Under the pieces are notes generated by a model, which worked only from the letters and a program-made list of their open reading frames with translations, made no database searches and had not been told where the DNA came from. A stretch of 7,333 bases of DNA, taken from Actinomycetota bacterium (lineage in GTDB: Bacteria; Actinomycetota; Acidimicrobiia; Acidimicrobiales; JAFATL01). This document shows positions 1 to 5,375 of this stretch, piece after piece; position 1 is the stretch's first letter; each line of letters starts with the position of its first letter. The stretch is taken from contig JAFATL010000575.1 of assembly GCA_019243975.1 (NCBI GenBank), positions 1 to 7,333 on the forward strand, written 5' to 3'. The position numbers and the translations under genes were made by a program.

Positions 1-239
1 GGCACGTCGACGGCGGTCGCCAGCGCTGCGCCGTGGCCGATCGCTTCATCGCGGGTGACCTTGCCGTCGTGGCGGCCGAGGGTGCTGGCGAAGCCGGCGC
101 TGGTCGTGGCCAACGCTTCGAAGCCGAGCGACGCCAGCACCTTGGCGGTGCCGACGTCCCACGGGTTGGGCATCAGCAGCGGCCGCTCCCCGCGGTGCAA
201 CGCCAGGAACCGTTCCGCCTTCTCAGCTTGGGTGGGCAT
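1..239 (-). CDS. PEP mutase / isocitrate lyase family protein, 5' part (cut by left window edge)
   Basis: The reverse strand reads 79 residues from an ATG at 237-239 to the window edge without a stop. The start MPTQAEKAERFLALHRGE is followed by LLMPNPWDVGTAKVLASLGF and then ALATTSAGFASTLGRHDG. This is the N-terminal beta-alpha segment of the PEP mutase/isocitrate lyase superfamily: a (beta/alpha)8-barrel whose members make or cleave C-C or P-C bonds of alpha-keto acids (PEP mutase, methylisocitrate lyase, oxaloacetate decarboxylase types). The PNPWD and TTSAG stretches are characteristic of the short actinobacterial group annotated only to family level, so I infer no substrate. The catalytic KxxxC-type loop lies outside the window. 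No Shine-Dalgarno sequence is visible before the ATG. The gene follows the secreted-protein gene on the same strand after a 70-base gap, so co-transcription is possible but unsupported. Confidence 0.85.
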   Translation of the reverse strand, partial: MPTQAEKAERFLALHRGERPLLMPNPWDVGTAKVLASLGFEALATTSAGFASTLGRHDGKVTRDEAIGHGAALATAVDV

Positions 240-263
240 GCCGCCATCTCAGCAGGAGGCGGC
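240..263 (-). other. Short inverted repeat just before the PEP mutase-family start
   Basis: GCCGCC at 240-245 is complementary to GGCGGC at 258-263, giving a six-base-pair GC stem with a 12-base loop that directly abuts the ATG at 239. In a transcript running through from the upstream gene it could hide the start, or end transcription weakly, but there is no U-tract. Such stems are common by chance in GC-rich DNA. The rest of the 70-base gap (240-309) shows nothing else I can support. Confidence 0.15.
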
Positions 264-309
264 GCGCTATGCGATGTGACTTTTCGGCGGAGCCGAACAC
301 GCGGCCTTG

Positions 310-1455
310 TCAGCAGGCGGTGGGGATGACGATCTGACCCGCCGTGTTGGTCATCGGCGTGCCGTTGGGCAGGGTGAACACGGGCCCGCCCCCGAAGATC
401 AGCCCACACGTGCCGAGGTAGAAGCCGGGCAGCGGGTACAGCATCGGCGCCGGGTACGCCCCGCCCTCGTAGAACGGGTCGATGGGCGACGACTGCGCGT
501 CGGGGTCCTCGTACACCTGCACGCCCGGCTCGGCGTAGACGTTGCCGGCCTCGCCCTGGCGGTAGGAGTCCATGTCCTTGTGCGTGGCGTCGTGGCACGC
601 CTGCTCGTCCTTGGGGGAACCGCTCGAGCAGTTGTAGGGGTCCCACGCCTTGCCGTTGTAGTCGGCGACGTCGCGTGAGCCCTTACCGTTGCCCTGGTAC
701 ACGGCATAGCGCTGGGTCGTCGCCGACTCGCAGACACCGTCGGCGCACGAGCCGAACTGAGCGCCCGCCACCGGTGCCGGGTTGCTGAGCGACGGCGTGG
801 TGCTCGCCGCGTTCGGCGTCACATGGGCCTTCACCGCGCCGCCGTCGGACGGACCGTTCACTGACTTCTTGGTGCCGTAGTTGCCGTCGACGCCGTCGTG
901 CTCACCCGCGTCGAGGTTGTCGTCGGCGCCCAGGTACACGTCGACGCCCTGCCCGGCGCCCGCGGCGAGCGCGTCGAGGTCGGGCGCGCCCGTGCTCGGC
1001 GTCAGCTGGAGGTGCTGGAGGTCGTAGATGTCGAACTCGGAGTGGCCTCCGAGGCCGTCGCCCGACCCGCATCCCTTACCGGGTCCGCCGCCCGTGCCGT
1101 TGGTGTTGACGGCCGCGCAGCCCGAGTGCGGGAAGTTGGGACTGCCGGGCTGGCCGATGCCAAACAACAAGCCGCCCGGGAAGTCGGGATAGCCGTCGGG
1201 GAGCTGGTCGATGCCGACCTCGGCGTAGCGCGTGCCGTTGGCGCCGTCGACGCTCACCTCGAAGTTGTGGCAGCGCGGCTCCGGGTTGGGTGCGGCGTGC
1301 TTCTGACCCGCGTTGGTCGCGTCGGCACCGGCCGAGCAGTCCTGATCGTTCGAGTTGTAGCCGCCTCCACTCACGGCGGCGGCAATGCCCACCGAGAACA
1401 GCGCGAAGACAACGGCCAACAGCGCGGTGAGCGCATGCCGAGAACACGCACGCAT
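310..1455 (-). CDS. Secreted cysteine-rich protein of unknown function (381 aa)
   Basis: I recognise no catalytic domain. The ATG at 1453-1455 is preceded by GGGGAGAG at 7 bases, which favours it over an in-frame start ten codons upstream. Residues 1-27 form a classical signal peptide: basic MRACSRH, a hydrophobic stretch ALLAVVFALFSVG, and small residues IAAA before VSGGG, so the protein is probably exported by Sec. No lipobox or sortase signal is visible. The mature part has exactly ten cysteines (positions 40, 62, 113, 129, 237, 242, 276, 287, 350, 381), the last being the C-terminal residue, compatible with five disulfides. It is rich in Gly, Asp, Asn and Pro, with an acidic patch at 176-191 (LGADDNLDAGEHDG) that could bind calcium. 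There is no C-terminal anchor; the tail GLIFGGGPVF is the only other hydrophobic stretch. Function remains open: extracellular, possibly surface-associated or structural. Confidence 0.85.
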   Translation of the reverse strand: MRACSRHALTALLAVVFALFSVGIAAAVSGGGYNSNDQDCSAGADATNAGQKHAAPNPEPRCHNFEVSVDGANGTRYAEVGIDQLPDGYPDFPGGLLFGIGQPGSPNFPHSGCAAVNTNGTGGGPGKGCGSGDGLGGHSEFDIYDLQHLQLTPSTGAPDLDALAAGAGQGVDVYLGADDNLDAGEHDGVDGNYGTKKSVNGPSDGGAVKAHVTPNAASTTPSLSNPAPVAGAQFGSCADGVCESATTQRYAVYQGNGKGSRDVADYNGKAWDPYNCSSGSPKDEQACHDATHKDMDSYRQGEAGNVYAEPGVQVYEDPDAQSSPIDPFYEGGAYPAPMLYPLPGFYLGTCGLIFGGGPVFTLPNGTPMTNTAGQIVIPTAC

Positions 1456-1462
1456 TTTCGAA

Positions 1463-1470
1463 CTCTCCCC
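1463..1470 (-). promoter_or_regulatory. Ribosome binding site of the secreted-protein gene
   Basis: The minus strand reads GGGGAGAG, 7 bases before the ATG at 1455. It is the clearest Shine-Dalgarno sequence in the window and fixes the start of the secreted protein at the codon before the signal peptide. Confidence 0.7.
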
Positions 1471-1482
1471 AGTCGGTCCAGC

Positions 1483-1510
1483 CAATCGGTCCTACGCGGT
1501 CGTCGATGAG
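1483..1510 (-). promoter_or_regulatory. Possible sigma-28-family (FliA/WhiG-like) promoter, weak match
   Basis: On the minus strand CTCA (1510-1507) is followed after 16 bases by ACCGATTG (1490-1483). The actinobacterial FliA/WhiG consensus as I know it is about CTCA-N15-17-GCCGATAA. The -35 element matches fully; the -10 matches at CCGAT plus one further A/T-class position. A start near 1476 would give a leader of about 20 bases that contains the ribosome binding site, which is sensible geometry. The -10 is imperfect, so this is tentative. Confidence 0.3.
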
Positions 1511-1557
1511 AGAGATGTGAGCGCGGTCCGGTGAACGATCAGTCTACGTCGGGCCCC

Positions 1558-1563
1558 TACGAT
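1558..1563 (+). promoter_or_regulatory. Candidate -10 element TACGAT before the 85-aa gene
   Basis: TACGAT fits the actinobacterial TANNNT -10 consensus and ends 10 bases before the ATG at 1574. No Shine-Dalgarno sequence lies between, so the transcript would be leaderless or have a leader of about 3-4 bases. No good -35 is visible at 16-18 bases. The remaining divergent spacer 1456-1573 holds only this element and the minus-strand promoter and ribosome binding site. Confidence 0.35.
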
Positions 1564-1573
1564 CGCGGCGGTC

Positions 1574-1831
1574 ATGGATCCGTTGGAGCTTGGGTTGCGC
1601 GTGGGGGAACGGGTGCGTTTCGCGCAGGCCGACAAGGCGCGCTGGCAGACGGGGATCGTGAAGAAGATCGAGCGGGACGGCAGCATCGGCATCGTGGATG
1701 CGAAGGGCGCCAGCCGGGCCGTGCGGGCGGAGCAGGTCGAGGTCCGGCGGGTCGGTCCGCGCGGCGCCAACGGTTGGGAACCGCTCCTGGACCGGGCCGG
1801 TCGCACGGAACAGCTGAACCTGCTCGACTGA
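1574..1831 (+). CDS. Small conserved-looking protein with a beta-rich, Tudor/KOW-like N-terminal half (85 aa)
   Basis: The function is not known to me. Residues 8-60 alternate short hydrophobic strands and charged turns (RVGERVRF, WQTGIVKKIERDGSIGIVD, KGASRAVRAEQVEVRRV), as expected for a small SH3-like barrel of Tudor or KOW type, a fold that often binds nucleic acid or modified peptides. This is inferred from pattern only. The tail, about 61-85, is different: GPRGANGWEPLLDRAGRTEQ ending in LNLLD. Its WEPL and RTEQL motifs look like a conserved signature, which argues for a real gene. Coding support includes G/C-rich third positions and clean ends. It starts at ATG 1574 with no ribosome binding site, diverges from the secreted-protein gene, and converges on the acyltransferase gene with only 7 bases between stop codons. 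Confidence 0.75.
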   Translation: MDPLELGLRVGERVRFAQADKARWQTGIVKKIERDGSIGIVDAKGASRAVRAEQVEVRRVGPRGANGWEPLLDRAGRTEQLNLLD

Positions 1832-1860
1832 CGCCCGCCTAACCCTCAGGCTTGTCGAGC
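1822..1860. terminator. Possible bidirectional terminator hairpin spanning two convergent stop codons
   Basis: GCTCGAC at 1822-1828 pairs perfectly with GTCGAGC at 1854-1860, and inside it GCCT (1837-1840) pairs with AGGC (1848-1851) around a 7-base loop. The structure covers the TGA of the plus-strand gene (1829-1831) and the TAG of the minus-strand gene (1839-1841). There is no U-tract on either strand, so if it works it is an actinobacterial-style hairpin terminator or transcript-end stabiliser. Confidence 0.35.
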
Positions 1861-2537
1861 CACCACGTGGCCGCGGCGGCGGCGTCGGGGGGCAGGGGCG
1901 GATCCCACCCCTTGCCGTCGACATAACGGCGCACGACCTTGGCGGGCGCGCCGGCGATCACCGAGAAGTCAGGGATGTCGCCCCGCACGACCGAGCCACC
2001 CGCCACCGTGACGTTGCGACCGATGGTGGTGCCGGGGAGGACGATCACGTTGGTCGCCAGCCACGTGCCCGCGCCGATGCGCACGGGCGCAGCGGTGGGC
2101 CACTGCTGCCAGATCGGGTAGCGCACGTCGGCGTAGCTGTGGCTGTGGTCGGTGATGTACACGTGGGGGGCGATCATCACGTCGTCTTCGATCACGACCT
2201 GCTTGCGAGCGACGATCGCAGTGCCCCGACCCAGGCTGCAGCGGTCTCCGATGTCGATGATGGCGTCGCCCGACTCGAACTGCTCGCCCGGCATGCCGAC
2301 GGCCAGCGTCACGTGCGTACCGATCAACGTGTGGTCGCCGATGCGGATCAACGGCTCGCCGTAGACGTCGCCCGGCGGGTAGGCGATGCGGCTGCTCTGG
2401 CCGAACGCCTTGAAGCGCCGCGCCCGGGTGTCGCCGGCGCGGATGTCGGACACGTCGCTCACCCACTGTCGGGCCTTGTAGACAGCGGACGCCACCAGAT
2501 TCTTCACGCGGGGCGACAGGCGGGATGGCTCGAACAC
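1839..2537 (-). CDS. Left-handed beta-helix (hexapeptide repeat) O-acyltransferase (232 aa)
   Basis: This is a trimeric LbH acyltransferase of the maltose acetyltransferase/WbbJ type, expected to transfer an acetyl or other acyl group from acyl-CoA to a sugar or surface-glycan hydroxyl in the cytoplasm. Residues 1-56 are an alpha-helical N-terminal region ending in YPPG. Hexapeptide turns run from about 63 to 200: IRIGDHTLIGTHV, IIDIGDRCSLGRG, VVIEDDVMIAPHV, VRIGAGTWLATNVIVLPG and TIGRNVTVAGGSVV. The ITDHSHSY segment at 128-135 supplies the likely catalytic histidine (131 or 133), and the domain closes with VIAGAPAKVVRRY, typical of the family. I chose GTG 2535-2537 because GAGG lies 6 bases upstream and the reading frame beyond it is a shadow of the SRPBCC gene. 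It sits 8 bases after that gene's stop. The acceptor is unknown; no glycan operon is visible. Confidence 0.88.
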   Translation of the reverse strand: MFEPSRLSPRVKNLVASAVYKARQWVSDVSDIRAGDTRARRFKAFGQSSRIAYPPGDVYGEPLIRIGDHTLIGTHVTLAVGMPGEQFESGDAIIDIGDRCSLGRGTAIVARKQVVIEDDVMIAPHVYITDHSHSYADVRYPIWQQWPTAAPVRIGAGTWLATNVIVLPGTTIGRNVTVAGGSVVRGDIPDFSVIAGAPAKVVRRYVDGKGWDPPLPPDAAAAATWWLDKPEG

Positions 2538-2543
2538 CGACGA

Positions 2544-2548
2544 CCTCA
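2544..2548 (-). promoter_or_regulatory. Ribosome binding site overlapping the SRPBCC stop codon
   Basis: The minus strand reads TGAGG. Its TGA is the stop of the SRPBCC gene and its GAGG lies 6 bases before the GTG start of the acyltransferase. Ribosomes ending one gene would be placed directly on the next, which indicates translational coupling and decides the acyltransferase start. Confidence 0.55.
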
Positions 2549-2992
2549 GGAGTTGGCGGCGGCGTAGGCCGCCAGCCGACGGGCGAAGCCGCCGACGATC
2601 GCCGCCAGGTACCAGCGGACGAAGCGGCCGGTGCCGGGGATGGCGGGGCGGAAGGAGGCGGCCCACTCGATGCGCGTACCGTCGCCGTCGGGCCGGAGGC
2701 GCACGTCGGCGCGGTACTCGCGCACGGGCTGGCCCGACAGGATCGTGTAGGCGAGGCGGTGGGGCGGGTCGTACTCGACGATCTCCTCGCGGCTGTAGAC
2801 GGGCGGGACGCCGAGCTTGCGGACCGCCCCGACGCCGCCGGGGGGCGGCCGGCCCTCCCGAGCCCAGGTGGAGCGCCGGATCAGCGGGCCGGCCCATCGG
2901 CTCCAGCTGGGGCCGTCCGCCAGCAGGGCGAACACCGCCTCGGGCGCGGCCGATGACGTCGCGTCGACCTTGAACGCCTCCATTCCGGCCAC
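2546..2992 (-). CDS. SRPBCC (START-like) fold protein, polyketide cyclase/dehydrase type (148 aa)
   Basis: The protein has the SRPBCC layout: an N-terminal strand (FKVDATSSAAPEAVFALLAD), a W-rich helix (PSWSRWAGPLI), central strands GVGAVRKLGVPPVYSREEIV, the signature EYDPPHRLAYTIL, edge strands REYRADVRLRPDGDGTRIEW, and a long C-terminal helix (GRFVRWYLAAIVGGFARRLA). The fold forms a deep hydrophobic cavity that binds lipids, polyketides or other small hydrophobic ligands; most small bacterial members have no assigned ligand. Two in-frame starts are possible: GTG 2990-2992, chosen because TAACGT lies 7 bases before it, and ATG 2981-2983, three codons later, which also gives a normal N-terminus. 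It is the first gene of a coupled pair with the acyltransferase and diverges from the cyclic di-GMP gene. A very long antisense frame extends upstream of this start but is not coding. Confidence 0.85.
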   Translation of the reverse strand: MAGMEAFKVDATSSAAPEAVFALLADGPSWSRWAGPLIRRSTWAREGRPPPGGVGAVRKLGVPPVYSREEIVEYDPPHRLAYTILSGQPVREYRADVRLRPDGDGTRIEWAASFRPAIPGTGRFVRWYLAAIVGGFARRLAAYAAANS

Positions 2993-2999
2993 GGCCCGG

Positions 3000-3005
3000 A
3001 CGTTA
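3000..3005 (-). promoter_or_regulatory. Candidate -10 element TAACGT before the SRPBCC gene
   Basis: The minus strand reads TAACGT (3005-3000), then exactly 7 bases, then the GTG at 2992. That is the geometry of leaderless transcription, where the start codon is also the first transcribed base. No convincing -35 is seen. Confidence 0.4.
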
Positions 3006-3041
3006 CTCAACCCCCGCCTCCGCCAGCCGGGCCCAAGAAGG

Positions 3042-3070
3042 CTCAAGTGGCCCTCACAAACTGCCGATAC
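3042..3070 (+). promoter_or_regulatory. Sigma-28-family (FliA/WhiG-type) promoter ahead of the PAS-GGDEF-EAL-GAF gene
   Basis: CTCA at 3042-3045 is followed after 17 bases by GCCGATAC at 3063-3070. FliA/WhiG sigma factors recognise about CTCA (or TAAA) -N15-17-GCCGATAA, so seven of eight -10 positions and all four -35 positions match the actinobacterial form. Transcription would start near 3076-3078, leaving a leader of about 45 bases before the TTG start. The rest of the 129-base divergent spacer holds the opposite-strand TAACGT element and nothing else I can support. Confidence 0.55.
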
Positions 3071-3121
3071 AGACCAGGGCGCAAGACCCGTTGCCCTCGG
3101 GACACGGGATAGGCGGCTTTC

Positions 3122-5344
3122 TTGACGCGACGACATCAGGCGGTGACCGAACTCAGGCGGTTCCTCGACGCGACGAGCGACGGCTTCGTCGCGCTCCGCG
3201 ACGGGATGGTCATCGAGTGCAACCTGCAGGCATCCGATCTGCTGGGCGCGCCCGTCGAAACCATCGTGGGCGCCGCGCTGCACGAGGCGCTCGGGTTGCC
3301 GAACGCGAGCACTTTGCCCACGCCCTCGCCAACGGGCTCCGAGCCCGCCGCCGCCGACGTCACCGCCGTCACCGGTGCCGGCGAGGAGCTGCAACTGCGC
3401 GTGGTGGCCTGGACGACCGAGGGCTTCGGCGCCGACACGCACGTGCTCCTGCAGGACATGACGGCCCACCGGCGGGCCGAGCGCCAGCTGCAGAGCGCCC
3501 GCCAGGAGCTCGCCCGCGAGGCGACTGAACTGTGGCACCGCGCCTTCCACGATCCGCTCACCAACCTGGCCAACCGCAACCTGCTGCGCGACCGCGTCGA
3601 CCATGCGCTGTCCCGCCGGGGGGCCGGGCTGTTGGCCGTCATGCTGGTCGACCTCGACGGCTTCAAGTCGATCAACGACGCACTGGGTCACGCCGTCGGC
3701 GACGAAGTGCTCATCGAGGTGGCCGACCGGTTGAAGGCATGCGTCCGCCCGTCCGACACCGTGAGCCGCCCGGGCGGCGACGAGTTCGCCATCCTGATGG
3801 AGGAGCTCGGCGACTCGTCGACGGCGACGGCCGCCGCCCAGCGCGTGCTCGACCAGCTGGCCGCGCCGATCGTCATCGACGAGCGCAGCCTGGTGATCAC
3901 GGCCAGCGTGGGCATCGCCCTGTGTGCCGCCGGCGACCAGACGGTCGACGGGCTGCTCGGCAACGCCGACGTGGCGCTCTACCGGGCGAAGGCCGACGGG
4001 CGGGGCTGCTTCTCGCTGTACGACCCGAGCATGCAAGAGGCCGCCCTGGCGCGGCTCGAGCTGGAGGCCGACCTCCGCCTCGCGCTCAACCGAGGTGAGC
4101 TGCGGCTCGACTACCAGCCCATCGGCACGCTCAAGGAAGGCCGTATCGACAACGTCGAGGCGCTGGCCCGGTGGACACACCCGACGCGCGGGGTCGTGCC
4201 CCCGTTCGAGTTCATCCAGGCGGCCGAGGACACCGGCCTCATCGTGCAGCTGGGCGAGTGGGTGCTGCGCGAAGCCTGTCGTCAGGTGACGCACTGGCAT
4301 CGGCTCATGCCGGACGTGCCGCCGGTGTCGGTCGCCGTCAACGTGTCGGGCATGCAGATCCTGCAGCCCGGCTTCGTCGACACCGTGGCGCGCATCCTCC
4401 AAGAGGCCGAGCTCGATCCCAAGTACCTGGTGCTGGAGATCACCGAGAGCCTGCTCACCGAGGACGCGGGCATCACCATGGCCAACCTGCGTGGCTTGCG
4501 CGACCTGGGAACCCGGCTCTCGATCGACGACTTCGGTACCGGCTATTCCTCGCTGGCCCGGCTGCGCGCCTTCCCCGTCGACGAGTTGAAGATCGACCGC
4601 TCCTTCATCGCCGCCCTCGACGCCAGCGGTGACGACGCGCCGCTGGTCGCAGCCGTCATCGCCATGGCCCACAGCCTCGGGCTGGAAGTTGTGGGTGAAG
4701 GCGTTGAAACCGGTCACCAGCTGGAGTTCCTTCGTGACCACGCGTGCGACCGCATCCAGGGCTACCTGCTGGCCCGGCCCGCGCCCGCCTCGGACATCAC
4801 GGAGCTGCTCGGCGCGCCAGCAACTGTGCTGCGCATGGCCGCCGCCCAGGCCATCGTCGGCGACTCCGACCTCGTCTCCAACATCGAGGTGATGGAGGCG
4901 CTGGCACTGGCCGTCACCGAGGGCCACGACATCGCCGACGTGGCCCGGCCCCTGCTGGCGAGTGTCGCCAAGATCACCGGGCTCGAGTCGGTGTACCTCA
5001 CCCGCATCCACTGGGACCTGGGCGAGCAGGAGATCCTCGTCGCCCACAACACCGGCACCCTCCAGGTGCCCGCGGGCGTGAAGGTGCCCTGGGACGCAGG
5101 GATCGGTGGCTACAACGACGGCCGCGTGGTCGACGACCTCGGCTTCAAGACCTACGTGAGCGTGCCGCTGGTCGCAGCCGGCGGCGGACGGCTGGGCACG
5201 CTGTGCGGCGCCAGTCGGGACCGGCTGCGCCTCCGCAAGGACCACCTGGCGGTGATGGAGTTGTTCGGCCGCGTGCTGGCCGACGAGATGCGGGCCCGAG
5301 CGGTCGAATCCCTCGACACCGTCGACTTGGTGCGGGCGGACTGA
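3122..5344 (+). CDS. PAS-GGDEF-EAL-GAF protein: cyclic di-GMP cyclase/phosphodiesterase (740 aa)
   Basis: Residues 11-113 are a PAS sensor domain (FLDATSDGFVALRDG to VLLQDMTAHRRAE) and 113-140 a signalling helix. The GGDEF domain spans about 141-305: metal/substrate residues in LVDLDGFKSINDALGH (175-190), GGDEF at 218-222, and an intact inhibitory-site RxxD (R209-D212) five residues before it. The residue directly before the motif is Pro (RPGGDEF) where Leu, Tyr or Phe is usual. The EAL domain spans about 310-565 and keeps its metal and catalytic set: E346 (VEAL), N407 (VNVS), E439 (EITES), D469/D470 (DDFGTG), K490 (LKID), E529 (GVET) and Q546 (QGYLL). Both activities therefore look possible. 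A GAF domain (about 590-728) closes the protein, which is unusual because sensor domains normally precede GGDEF. No membrane segment is seen, so it is cytoplasmic. TTG 3122 is the upstream-most usable start (GGCGG lies 6 bases before it); GTG 3143 is the alternative. Confidence 0.93.
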   Translation: MTRRHQAVTELRRFLDATSDGFVALRDGMVIECNLQASDLLGAPVETIVGAALHEALGLPNASTLPTPSPTGSEPAAADVTAVTGAGEELQLRVVAWTTEGFGADTHVLLQDMTAHRRAERQLQSARQELAREATELWHRAFHDPLTNLANRNLLRDRVDHALSRRGAGLLAVMLVDLDGFKSINDALGHAVGDEVLIEVADRLKACVRPSDTVSRPGGDEFAILMEELGDSSTATAAAQRVLDQLAAPIVIDERSLVITASVGIALCAAGDQTVDGLLGNADVALYRAKADGRGCFSLYDPSMQEAALARLELEADLRLALNRGELRLDYQPIGTLKEGRIDNVEALARWTHPTRGVVPPFEFIQAAEDTGLIVQLGEWVLREACRQVTHWHRLMPDVPPVSVAVNVSGMQILQPGFVDTVARILQEAELDPKYLVLEITESLLTEDAGITMANLRGLRDLGTRLSIDDFGTGYSSLARLRAFPVDELKIDRSFIAALDASGDDAPLVAAVIAMAHSLGLEVVGEGVETGHQLEFLRDHACDRIQGYLLARPAPASDITELLGAPATVLRMAAAQAIVGDSDLVSNIEVMEALALAVTEGHDIADVARPLLASVAKITGLESVYLTRIHWDLGEQEILVAHNTGTLQVPAGVKVPWDAGIGGYNDGRVVDDLGFKTYVSVPLVAAGGGRLGTLCGASRDRLRLRKDHLAVMELFGRVLADEMRARAVESLDTVDLVRAD

Positions 5345-5363
5345 TCTCGCCCATGGCGCACGG

Positions 5364-5369
5364 TACGGT
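5364..5369 (+). promoter_or_regulatory. Candidate -10 element TACGGT before the YceI-like gene
   Basis: TACGGT is followed by 6 bases and then the GTG at 5376, with no Shine-Dalgarno sequence in the usual place. This suggests a leaderless transcript made from within the 31-base gap after the cyclic di-GMP gene. No clear -35 is visible. Confidence 0.35.
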
Positions 5370-5375
5370 GCCAAG

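Noticed and set aside
33..329. Plus-strand open frames at the left end.
   Set aside because: They are shadows of the PEP mutase-family gene on the minus strand, whose frame carries recognisable family motifs.
898..1509. Plus-strand open frame of 203 codons opposite the secreted-protein gene.
   Set aside because: Val/Ala/Arg/Gly-rich with no motif, and antisense to a gene with a clear signal peptide and ribosome binding site.
2538..2897. Upstream extension of the acyltransferase frame, which would add 120 residues.
   Set aside because: It overlaps the SRPBCC gene on the same strand in another frame, is Arg/Pro-rich low-complexity sequence, and the GTG at 2537 has a good ribosome binding site.
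3051..3121. Cyclic di-GMP (GEMM-I) riboswitch in the leader of the GGDEF-EAL gene, suggested by short GEMM-like pieces (CAAAC, GCGCAAGACC).
   Set aside because: The paired elements and the conserved 3' motif (GGGUUACC-like) are missing, and the sigma-28-type promoter would start the RNA inside the supposed aptamer. The pieces are better explained by the GCCGATAC box and chance.
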